A DNA stretch of 60,153 nt from an uncultured Sterolibacterium sp. GTDB lineage: Bacteria > Pseudomonadota > Gammaproteobacteria > Burkholderiales > Rhodocyclaceae. This document shows, piece by piece, positions 53,256 through 60,153 of this stretch. The first letter of the stretch is position 1, and the number at the start of each line of letters is the position of its first letter. The stretch covers positions 1 through 60,153 of the forward strand of contig CAIVDC010000109.1 of NCBI GenBank assembly GCA_903904605.1. Direction: 5' to 3'. The position numbers and the translations under genes are program-made. The notes under the pieces are model-generated. The model did no database searches and was not told the DNA's origin. It saw only the letters and a program-made list of their open reading frames with translations.

Positions 53256-53930
53256 GTGAGTGAAGCCGCGTATACGACTCAGAGGTCTGATGGTTTCGAA
53301 ATGGTTCCTGCCATGGTCATGGTGATCCTTGACGTCGGTTGCAGCAACGGCGCATTGGCCGGGGGGCGTCGTTTGGTCCTGGCAGACCGTCAGCTTGTCG
53401 GTATCGAACGGTATGCCGGGTTTGTCGCACAAGCGGCAAGCCAGCTGGATCGAGTCATCCAGGCGGTTCTCGATACGGTCGAATGGCGCCGCGAGTTTCC
53501 GGATGCCATGTTCGACTGCGTGATATTCGGGGACGTTCTCGAGCACCTGCTCGATCCATGGTTGCATTTGGCCGAGGCGCGCCGTTGCCTTCGGCCAGGC
53601 GGGACCGTGGTCATCGGTCTGCCCAAGATCCGCCTCGTTTCATCGCTCTATGGCATTTTCATCTACGGCACGTTTCCCCGGCGGGATCGCGGGATCTTCG
53701 ACAGAACCCATCTGCACTGGTTTACTCCGCATGATGCCCGGAAGCTTGTGGTCGAATCCGGGCTGAAAGTCGAGGCGACAAGCTATAACCTGCGCATCGG
53801 CGACAAGCGTGGGGGACTTTTGAACAGGATCGCCGGCAGATTGTTCGATCCGATCAGCGGATTTGCCTCGATTCGCGAGTTCTTCGCGTACCAGGTCTGC
53901 CTGCGTGCTTCGGCCGGCCAATTACCTTGA
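53256..53930 (+). CDS. Class I SAM methyltransferase
   Basis: Methyltransferase-like protein of 224 residues. It starts at GTG (53256) with weak upstream signals. Motif I is ILDVGCSNGALAGG. FDCVIFGDVLEHLLDPWLHLAEARRCLRPGGTVVIGLPKI contains the post-II and motif III regions. The C-terminus has FDRTHLHWFTPHDARKLV, common in methyltransferases of EPS and O-antigen loci. The stretch before motif I is short and unusual (MVPAMVMVILDV), so the start is uncertain. It probably methylates a sugar. Confidence 0.83.
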   Translation: MSEAAYTTQRSDGFEMVPAMVMVILDVGCSNGALAGGRRLVLADRQLVGIERYAGFVAQAASQLDRVIQAVLDTVEWRREFPDAMFDCVIFGDVLEHLLDPWLHLAEARRCLRPGGTVVIGLPKIRLVSSLYGIFIYGTFPRRDRGIFDRTHLHWFTPHDARKLVVESGLKVEATSYNLRIGDKRGGLLNRIAGRLFDPISGFASIREFFAYQVCLRASAGQLP

Positions 53931-53948
53931 AGCCAAGGGACATCGACC

Positions 53949-55127
53949 ATGGCAAGAACGAAAATCGGATTCATCCTGTCGTCAAACACAAGAATGCCGA
54001 TACCCAGCACCAGAGTCTCCGTGATCAACATGTTTCCCTACCTGAGGGCGGCGAACTATGAGCCGCATGTTGTCTACGAACCTCGTGCTGCCGGAGAGGA
54101 ACCCGATATATCGGGTGTCGCCGAAAGAATGTTCGCTCAGGGCATGGAGATAGCCTACTTTCAGAAGGTCCATGGCTTCAGCGCGCTCTCCGAGGCGAGA
54201 AAACTTGCGGGTTTTGGCATCAAGACGATATTTGGCGTTTGCGATTTGATCGACAATGACATGGCGGACGTTACCTCTGCCACGATCGTAGTCACCGATT
54301 ATCTGAAGAGCCTTTACGATCGCAGATTGCAGCCAAAGATTTTCGTCGTACATGACGGGGTTGAGAATCCCTGGATGCTGAAGACCTCCTATGGCTCCTC
54401 ACGCGGATCCTCGCGACATCCCCTGCGCGCCGTGCTGGTCACCTCAAGCGAACTCGACGAGATTCCGATCATCAAGAACCCGCCGTCGTTTCTTGACGTG
54501 ACGATCATCGGCCGCTATCCGAGCGGTGCGTCCTTGTTCCAACGAGCGAAGCGAACCTATCGCAAGGTCGCTTCGACACCGACCTGGAACAAAAAATGTT
54601 CTCTTGTCGGCAGCGTCGTCTTCAGGAGATTCAAGGCGGTCAATTGGGACATCAATTCGGTGTATAGGCTGATGTCCGAAGCGGATATCGGCATCATTCC
54701 GGTCGATATGGCGCACGACCCGTTGCCGAATTGCGATGTTTCATATTGGCAAGTCAAGTCAGAGAATCGGCTCACTATGAAAATGGCCATGGGCTTGCCG
54801 GTGATCGCGAGCCCCGTACAGTCCTATCTGGAAGTCGTGGTGCAGGGAAGGAACGGCTATCTGGCATCCGGCCTCGATGAATGGCTCCGGTGCCTTGAAG
54901 AATTGCGCGATCCGGTACGGCGGAAATCAATGGGCGAGCATGCTCGCAGTACGGTAATACACCGATTTTCGCAGCAGGCGCAGGCCAAGAAGCTGATTGA
55001 AGTGCTCGAGAGCGTTCGGCAAGCCGATGTCCGCGATCATGAGGCGCTGCTACCCGATGGCTGTCTCGCCCACGGCATGGCGCACCAACTGGCTTGCGAG
55101 TTTGCAGGACGGGCTGGCCGGAAATGA
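53949..55127 (+). CDS. Divergent glycosyltransferase (GT-B-like)
   Basis: Protein of 392 residues resembling GT4 enzymes only loosely. The N-terminus KIGFILSSNTRMPIPSTRVSVINMFPYLR and VFGVCDLIDND-like segment suggest a first Rossmann domain. The donor half has RLMSEADIGIIPVD and ENRLTMKMAMGLPVIASPVQSYLEVV, a variant of the GT4 signature without the usual Glu pair at full strength. Two strong basic stretches lie near 195-215. The sugar is unknown. It is followed by an ATGA overlap with the flippase gene. Confidence 0.8.
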   Translation: MARTKIGFILSSNTRMPIPSTRVSVINMFPYLRAANYEPHVVYEPRAAGEEPDISGVAERMFAQGMEIAYFQKVHGFSALSEARKLAGFGIKTIFGVCDLIDNDMADVTSATIVVTDYLKSLYDRRLQPKIFVVHDGVENPWMLKTSYGSSRGSSRHPLRAVLVTSSELDEIPIIKNPPSFLDVTIIGRYPSGASLFQRAKRTYRKVASTPTWNKKCSLVGSVVFRRFKAVNWDINSVYRLMSEADIGIIPVDMAHDPLPNCDVSYWQVKSENRLTMKMAMGLPVIASPVQSYLEVVVQGRNGYLASGLDEWLRCLEELRDPVRRKSMGEHARSTVIHRFSQQAQAKKLIEVLESVRQADVRDHEALLPDGCLAHGMAHQLACEFAGRAGRK

Positions 55128-56611
55128 CGCGATCCGTCTCCGCATCAACCGGCGCCTTGATCGCTATCGGCATTCGCTGGTCAGATCGACTGATCGGCCT
55201 CGTCAGCACGATCATCCTCGCTCGGCTGCTCGTACCCGCGGACTTTGGCATTATCGCCATGGCGTCGATCGTCGTCGGGCTGGCGGATGTGTTGCTGGAC
55301 ATGGGCGTCAACATTACCCTCATTCAAAACAGCAGCGCCACCCAGGAGGATTACAACACCGCCTGGACCATTCGTCTGATCGAGTCAACCGTGGGTGCGC
55401 TACTGGTCTTCTCGGTCGCTCAGCCAGCAGCGGACTACTTCCATGACGCTCGCGTTGAAGACGTTACTCGGGCCCTGGCTTTCTCCCTGCTCCTGACGGG
55501 CTTCGAGAATATCGGCGTGGTGAACTTCCAGAAGAAAATGGAATTCTGGCTCGAATTGCGCTTTTTCCTCAGCAAGCGGATGACCGGCTTCATCATCACG
55601 GTCAGCGCTGCCCTGTTGCTCCACAGCTATTGGGCCATGGTCATCGGGGCCCTGAGTGGTCGCGCCGTCGGCTGTCTGCTCAGCTATGTCGTACACCCGA
55701 TGAGGCCGCGCCTCAGCCTGGCTCGAATGAAACCGATGCTCTCATTTTCCTCCTGGAATCTGGTGCGCGGGATAGGCGGCTTTGTCAGTGAAAATGTCCA
55801 CCGTGTTCTGGTCGGGCGCCTGGCATCCTCCAGCGTGATGGGCGCCTATTCGCTGGGATGTGACATTGCGGCGCTGCCTTCAACCGAACTGCTCGCGCCG
55901 CTGAGTCGCGTATTGTTTCCGGTGTTCGTGAAGCTGAAGCACGACAAGGCCCTGCTCAAGAAGGCATTTCTCCTGGCACTGGGCATTCAGGCCTTGGTCG
56001 GAATTCCGGCTGGTGTGGGTCTGGCGCTGGTTTCCAGCGAACTGGTCCGTGCCCTTCTCGGAGATAAATGGTTGTCAGCGATCCCGTTCATCCAACTCAT
56101 GGGGGCAATAAACATCATCAGCGCGATCGGCGCAAGCGGTGGCTACCTGTTGTTGTCCCTCGGGCGGGCGCAGCTTACGGCCATCAATCAATGGACGATG
56201 ATCGCTTTGTTCCTGGTTCTGGCCCTATTCGTTTTTCCGGAAGGAGGTGCGTTGAAGATTGCCATCCTGCGCCTCTGCGTTGCCGTATGTGTCTTGCCGG
56301 TCCTGATGATACTGATCAAGCGCGAGCTTCCTGGCTTGTGCGGTCGTGAGATCCTCGATTCGATCTGGCGTCCTTGCGCCGCGTCCGTCCTGATGGCTGT
56401 TGCCCTATACGGATTGCCGTCATTGACCGGCATGCCGTGGATGATGCAACTTCTGCTCAAGGTCTCGCTCGGTGCGCTGGTCTACGTCGTGGCTGTACTG
56501 GCCTTGTGGTACCTGTCCGGATACCCCGAGGGTGCGGAGTCCTATCTGATGGCTAAGGTGAAACTGGACAACAGGCCGGCTTGGTTACTGCACCGCCCGC
56601 CTGGGCGCTAA
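55124..56611 (+). CDS. Wzx-type oligosaccharide flippase
   Basis: MOP-superfamily membrane protein of 495 residues with about 12-14 helices. The ATG at 55124 overlaps the glycosyltransferase stop; a start 30 bases earlier is less likely. The N-terminus GIRWSDRLIGLVSTIILARLLVPADFGIIAMA is typical of the lipopolysaccharide/EPS flippase group. It should move the lipid-linked repeat unit to the periplasmic face. It is the only flippase in the locus and precedes the ligase/polymerase-like protein. Confidence 0.92.
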   Translation: MTRSVSASTGALIAIGIRWSDRLIGLVSTIILARLLVPADFGIIAMASIVVGLADVLLDMGVNITLIQNSSATQEDYNTAWTIRLIESTVGALLVFSVAQPAADYFHDARVEDVTRALAFSLLLTGFENIGVVNFQKKMEFWLELRFFLSKRMTGFIITVSAALLLHSYWAMVIGALSGRAVGCLLSYVVHPMRPRLSLARMKPMLSFSSWNLVRGIGGFVSENVHRVLVGRLASSSVMGAYSLGCDIAALPSTELLAPLSRVLFPVFVKLKHDKALLKKAFLLALGIQALVGIPAGVGLALVSSELVRALLGDKWLSAIPFIQLMGAINIISAIGASGGYLLLSLGRAQLTAINQWTMIALFLVLALFVFPEGGALKIAILRLCVAVCVLPVLMILIKRELPGLCGREILDSIWRPCAASVLMAVALYGLPSLTGMPWMMQLLLKVSLGALVYVVAVLALWYLSGYPEGAESYLMAKVKLDNRPAWLLHRPPGR

Positions 56612-56708
56612 TTTTCCTACTTCGAAATGGCCATTTTCAACAACCCGCTAATGCTCCTAATTTCGTCGAACTTCGTTGTAACCGGGGTTCGCTTTCAAAG
56701 GCGACAAC

Positions 56709-58031
56709 ATGCGTGATTACTTTTTGACTGCCTTCATCTTCGGTTTGCTGCCGTTGGTCTTCAAACGGCCGTGGCTGGGTGTGCTGCTCTGGACCTGGAT
56801 CGGCATGATGAACCCGCATCGCCTGACCTGGGGTTTTGCTTTTTCGATGCCGTTCGCCGCCATCGTGGGTGCCGTTACATTGCTCGCGCTGCTGCTCTCG
56901 AAGGAACCGAAGCACTATCCGGTTACGCCAGTGACGGTCACGCTGATTCTGCTGGTGCTATGGATGAACGTCTCCTATGTTTTCGCCATCAACCCAACCA
57001 GCTACCCTTTTGCTCAGTGGGACAAGGTGATGAAGATTCAGCTTTTCGTTGTCGTCACAATGATCGTGATGAATGCGGCCGAGCGAATACGCTGGTTGGT
57101 CTGGGTGGCGACGATGTCCATCGCGTTTTTTGGCATCAAGGGTGGAATATTCACGCTCACTTCCGGTGGCGGCAGCATGGTCCTGGGTCCAGAAGGCAGT
57201 TTCATCGATGGCAACACCGAAATAGCGACTGCGATTGCGGTGGTCATGCCGATGATGCGCTTCTTGCAGATGCAGAGCGCCAGCCGATTGGTACGTTGGG
57301 GGCTGGGCTTGGGTATGGCGCTTTGCGCAGTGGCAATCCTTGGCAGTTACTCCCGCGGAGGGTTGATGGCCGTGGCGGCCATGGGGGCATTTCTATGGAT
57401 TAAAAGCCGCAAAAGGGTGGCGATAGGGATTGGCATGATGCTGCTGGTTCCGCTACTTTTTGGCGTGATGCCGGACAAGTGGTTCGACAAAATGAATACC
57501 ATCAGCTCCTACGAACAGGATGGATCGGCGATGGGACGCATCAATGCCTGGCATTTTGCTTTCAATCTGGCGAAGGACAGGCCGTTGACCGGTGGTGGCT
57601 TCGGCGCATTTACCGACGAGACGTTCGCGGTCTGGGCGCCGAATCCGACCGATGTCCACGATGCGCACAGCATATGGTTCCTGATCCTGGGCGAACACGG
57701 TTTTGTCGGCCTGACGCTGTTCATATTGCTATGGCTTCAGGCCTGGCGTTTGGCCGGGAGCATCATCAAGTCATGCAAGGGGAGGCCTGATCTTCGTTGG
57801 CTGGCAGATCTCGCGGCGATGATTCAAGTGAGCTTCATCGCCTATTGGGTTGGCGGCAGTTTCCTCAGCCTAGCCTATTGGGATATGCCCTATCTTCTTT
57901 TGAGTGTTCTTGTTTTGAGCAAGGTGCATATTGACAGGCAACTTGGCCAGAGTCCTTCTGCAGCATTGCCCGCCAGAGCCGGATTTGGCGCTCTCAGGGA
58001 AAATCCTTCCTGCCAGGGCGAGCATGCCTAG
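56709..58031 (+). CDS. XrtA-associated O-glycosylation ligase/polymerase-like protein
   Basis: Multi-pass membrane protein of 440 residues from the Wzy/WaaL superfamily, in the exosortase A-associated ligase group. The N-terminus has about seven helices (MRDYFLTAFIFGLLPLVFKR, WTWIGMMNPHRLTWGFA). The large periplasmic loop ends GRINAWHFAFNLAKDRPLTGGGFGAF. DVHDAHSIWFLILGEHG is the family histidine motif. It may polymerise the EPS unit or attach glycans to PEP-CTERM proteins. No other polymerase candidate lies in the window, so it could do both. The 97-base gap before it holds no clear signal. Confidence 0.91.
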   Translation: MRDYFLTAFIFGLLPLVFKRPWLGVLLWTWIGMMNPHRLTWGFAFSMPFAAIVGAVTLLALLLSKEPKHYPVTPVTVTLILLVLWMNVSYVFAINPTSYPFAQWDKVMKIQLFVVVTMIVMNAAERIRWLVWVATMSIAFFGIKGGIFTLTSGGGSMVLGPEGSFIDGNTEIATAIAVVMPMMRFLQMQSASRLVRWGLGLGMALCAVAILGSYSRGGLMAVAAMGAFLWIKSRKRVAIGIGMMLLVPLLFGVMPDKWFDKMNTISSYEQDGSAMGRINAWHFAFNLAKDRPLTGGGFGAFTDETFAVWAPNPTDVHDAHSIWFLILGEHGFVGLTLFILLWLQAWRLAGSIIKSCKGRPDLRWLADLAAMIQVSFIAYWVGGSFLSLAYWDMPYLLLSVLVLSKVHIDRQLGQSPSAALPARAGFGALRENPSCQGEHA

Positions 58032-58764
58032 CCCCCGGCGTCCTGCCTTCGAAGGCGCCTGGCGTCGGCGCTTCGAGGAATTCGCCACAATGCGGGATGA
58101 CGATGCGGGGATTGCGGGATGGAGTTCATCGGGTCTAGACGTGCGCTTTCGCCATTTCCTCCGCGTCTGGCAGGGTTCGCCGCATGGGAAGACCTGGCTT
58201 GATGCCGGTTGTGGCGCGGGCACTTATGCCCGCTGCCTCGCGAGTCAGGGCGTGGATGTCGTAGGGCTAGATTACTGCCTGCCGGCAGTGGCAAAGGCAA
58301 GGGCTCGCGATACGGTGAACTGTCGCTGGGCGGTTGCTGACGTAACTCGCCTGCCCTTGAAGCCAAGTGGCTTCGAAGGAGTGCTATGTTTCGGGGTCAT
58401 GCAGGCGCTGGAAGACTCGGCTCCCGCGGTGCGCGAACTGGCGGCGCAGGTGGGCGCGAATGGGGAGGTCTGGGTCGACGCCTTGAACGGTCTTTGCGTG
58501 GCGAATGTATTTCAGCGCCTGTCTCGATGGCTGCGCGGCAAACCGGTTCATCTCCGCTACGAATCGCCGCGCCGCATGAAGCGTCTGATGGAGGATGTTG
58601 GCTTGTCGAGTGTGCAGACGTACTGGATCCCTATCATGCCAGCTCGTCTAAAGGCATTTCAGTCCATTTTGGACAGTGCGCCGGGTACCGCGGCGCTACG
58701 CCATGTTCCGGGCCTGGGCGCGTTGCTCAGCCATTCGTTCATGATTGTCGGCGTGAAGCCGTGA
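58024..58764 (+). CDS. Class I SAM methyltransferase
   Basis: Methyltransferase of 246 residues. The ATG at 58024 overlaps the ligase end by 8 bases. Motif I is TWLDAGCGAGTYARCLASQG and the acid after strand 2 lies in VVGLDYCLPAVAKARA. The Asp-containing NCRWAVADVTRLPLKPSGFEGVLCFGVM and the C-terminal RMKRLMEDVGLSSV are typical of small-molecule or glycan methyltransferases of the UbiE/glycan type. The target is unknown but probably a sugar of the EPS. Confidence 0.85.
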   Translation: MPSPRRPAFEGAWRRRFEEFATMRDDDAGIAGWSSSGLDVRFRHFLRVWQGSPHGKTWLDAGCGAGTYARCLASQGVDVVGLDYCLPAVAKARARDTVNCRWAVADVTRLPLKPSGFEGVLCFGVMQALEDSAPAVRELAAQVGANGEVWVDALNGLCVANVFQRLSRWLRGKPVHLRYESPRRMKRLMEDVGLSSVQTYWIPIMPARLKAFQSILDSAPGTAALRHVPGLGALLSHSFMIVGVKP

Positions 58765-58791
58765 GTTGAGTGCGGTGTAAGGAAGACAGCG

Positions 58792-59529
58792 ATGGCACAT
58801 ATACTGCGCAGCATCAGGAGCGCCTGCAAGCGGCACGGACTTGCCAAGTCATTTAGCCTGATAGCGCTCAATGCCATATACTTTTCGAAACGGGCCTTGC
58901 GCCTGTCTGCCGCAGATGCGCTTGAGCTCGACGAGTTCGACCGGGTCCATGGAACGGAAACAAGCCATATCCGCGAGGTCGGCTCACTTGGCATCGAATC
59001 GGTCAATGCGAGGTACGCAGTACGCTACGAGCCGAGTGACGCGGATATATTCAAGAACCTGCTGGGTCGGATCGACGCGGACCTTTCGTCATTCAGCTTC
59101 GTCGATTTCGGTTGCGGCAAAGGGCGGGCGCTGCTACTGGCATCCAACCATCCGTTCAGAAAGATAGTCGGCATCGAATTCTCCCGCGAACTCGCGGATA
59201 TCGCGAAAAGGAATATTTCCCTCTATCACGGCGCGGAGCAAAGCTGCCGTTCGATAACGGTCGTCACTTGCGATGCCACTGAGTATGAGGTTCCCGACGA
59301 AGCCCTCGTCTGCTACTTCTACAATCCGTTTGGAGCGGAGGTGTTGCGCAAGGTCGTGGGCAATCTTATCGACTCATTACAGCGATGCGAAAGGGAAATC
59401 TTTCTAGTCTATCTGAATCCACGCCATCGCTCGGTTATCGACCAATGCGCGTGTTGGCAGCCCCTGTCGGAAACACCATCCTGTGTCATCTATCGGATCG
59501 GACGGTATCAGCATGCGCGATCACCTTAA
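58792..59529 (+). CDS. Class I SAM methyltransferase-like protein
   Basis: Protein of 245 residues. Motif I is SFVDFGCGKGRALLLASNH and strand 2 gives IVGIEFSRELADIAKRNI. VCYFYNPFGAEVLRKVV contains an NPF segment where glycine-rich amine methyltransferases have NPPF, so an N- or O-methyltransferase function is possible. The first 50 residues are basic (RSIRSACKRHGLAKS) and could associate with membrane lipids. It is clearly different from the two preceding methyltransferases. It overlaps the GNAT gene by 17 bases. Confidence 0.82.
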   Translation: MAHILRSIRSACKRHGLAKSFSLIALNAIYFSKRALRLSAADALELDEFDRVHGTETSHIREVGSLGIESVNARYAVRYEPSDADIFKNLLGRIDADLSSFSFVDFGCGKGRALLLASNHPFRKIVGIEFSRELADIAKRNISLYHGAEQSCRSITVVTCDATEYEVPDEALVCYFYNPFGAEVLRKVVGNLIDSLQRCEREIFLVYLNPRHRSVIDQCACWQPLSETPSCVIYRIGRYQHARSP

Positions 59530-60112
59530 AACGCTTGCAAAACTGATCTTCAGAGGCTACCGCTTAAGTTGGATATACCGCCTTGATTTGAAAACGCTGC
59601 GATTTACCTACTTCCCGGAACATGATTTACGACGCATTACCCGCTTTGACGTCGAACAATGTCCGGACGGAGCAATTAATGAGCGCAGTTGGTACGGTGG
59701 TGAGAATGCCTATGGTTACGGCTTGTGGGATCAAGGAAAACTGGTATGCATGTGCTGGTTCTGGAATCACCGCCGCTTCATGGACCCGAAATTGTGGAAA
59801 ATTGCGCCAAATGAAGCGATTATGGTCGACCTGCTGACTGTCGACGGGCATCGTGGTAAAGCTTTCGCCTCAATCGTTACCGGATTCGCGGCTGGGCAGC
59901 TTAAACTCGATGGGTTTGAGCAGTTAGTCACATGGGTCTGGCACTCGAACTTTCCATCAATTCGGACATTCGAGAAAGCAGGATGGGTGCGCGTCGCCTT
60001 TGTGGTGAATCTTCCTCTCTTCGGCGGCAAGAGAGTCCTCCGCCTGAAAGTTTCTTCGCCTAGCTTGCTAGGAGACACTCGCCGGGCTTGCCGGAGGATA
60101 TTTGGTGGCTAA
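59513..60112 (+). CDS. GNAT-like acyltransferase
   Basis: Protein of 199 residues with an acetyltransferase-like core. MVDLLTVDGHRGKAFASIVTGFA resembles the acetyl-CoA-binding strand and pyrophosphate loop, and VWHSNFPSIRTFEKAGWVRV is the usual C-terminal signature. The ATG at 59513 is chosen; it overlaps the methyltransferase gene. Base composition is visibly lower in GC than in the genes before 56,000. It may acylate an amino sugar of the EPS. It is the last complete gene; 41 AT-rich bases follow to the window edge. Confidence 0.75.
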   Translation: MRDHLKTLAKLIFRGYRLSWIYRLDLKTLRFTYFPEHDLRRITRFDVEQCPDGAINERSWYGGENAYGYGLWDQGKLVCMCWFWNHRRFMDPKLWKIAPNEAIMVDLLTVDGHRGKAFASIVTGFAAGQLKLDGFEQLVTWVWHSNFPSIRTFEKAGWVRVAFVVNLPLFGGKRVLRLKVSSPSLLGDTRRACRRIFGG

Positions 60113-60153
60113 GATTTATTCGTCAAGTCATATGCCAACACAATGACAATGGA

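Noticed and set aside
1..60153. tRNA, rRNA, CRISPR, insertion sequences or phage genes
   Set aside because: None was recognised on either strand: no transposase or integrase proteins, no regularly spaced repeats and no cloverleaf that I could identify by eye.

Overview
The window is high-GC, densely packed bacterial chromosome. Gene content and order suggest a betaproteobacterium, possibly of the Rhodocyclales/Nitrosomonadales type. The pointers are parE-parC adjacency, a pyrD-rsxB-nth-DUF1841 run, and a large exosortase A (XrtA)/PEP-CTERM exopolysaccharide locus. This assignment is inferred from protein families only. No rRNA, tRNA, CRISPR array, insertion sequence or prophage was recognised.

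Region 1 (about 1-18,600) is mostly housekeeping. On the minus strand lie parE and the 5' part of parC, which starts at TTG and is cut by the window edge. Next come an unknown small protein, a PaaG-like enoyl-CoA isomerase and a GIY-YIG protein. A minus-strand run follows: a YdcH-like protein, an O-acetylhomoserine sulfhydrylase, an alpha/beta hydrolase and an MFS transporter. On the plus strand are greB, htpG (behind a very good sigma-32 promoter) and a deoxyinosine/uracil glycosylase without an ATG start. A secreted eight-cysteine repeat protein stands divergent from an orphan GspE/PilB-type ATPase. A long minus-strand operon closes the region: pyrD, rsxB-like, nth, DUF1841, MoxR ATPase and VWA protein.

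Region 2 (about 18,700-60,100, plus strand) is one continuous exopolysaccharide/protein-sorting locus. It starts with an initiating phosphoglycosyltransferase and the PrsK/PrsR two-component pair. The TPR lipoprotein PrsT, a TviB-type sugar dehydrogenase and a secreted S1 protease come next. Export and chain-length control follow: OPX lipoprotein, Wzz-like protein, tyrosine autokinase, predicted outer-membrane barrel and ExeA-like ATPase. Then come a polysaccharide deacetylase, a FemAB-like transferase, an XrtA-EpsI fusion, three XrtA-associated glycosyltransferases interleaved with two asparagine-synthase-like amidotransferases, and an AlgD-type dehydrogenase.

From about 46,900 on, the content looks more accessory: a membrane transglutaminase-like protein, a second deacetylase, further glycosyltransferases, a CapK/PaaK-like adenylate-forming protein, four methyltransferase-like proteins, a Wzx-type flippase, an O-antigen-ligase/polymerase-like protein and a GNAT-like protein. 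Taken together the genes describe a Wzx/Wzy-style pathway making an acidic, amidated and otherwise decorated polymer, co-expressed with an exosortase that sorts PEP-CTERM proteins. No PEP-CTERM substrate is visible in the window, so its targets must be encoded elsewhere. Many genes overlap by 4-17 bases, which implies translational coupling. The cluster probably continues beyond the right edge.
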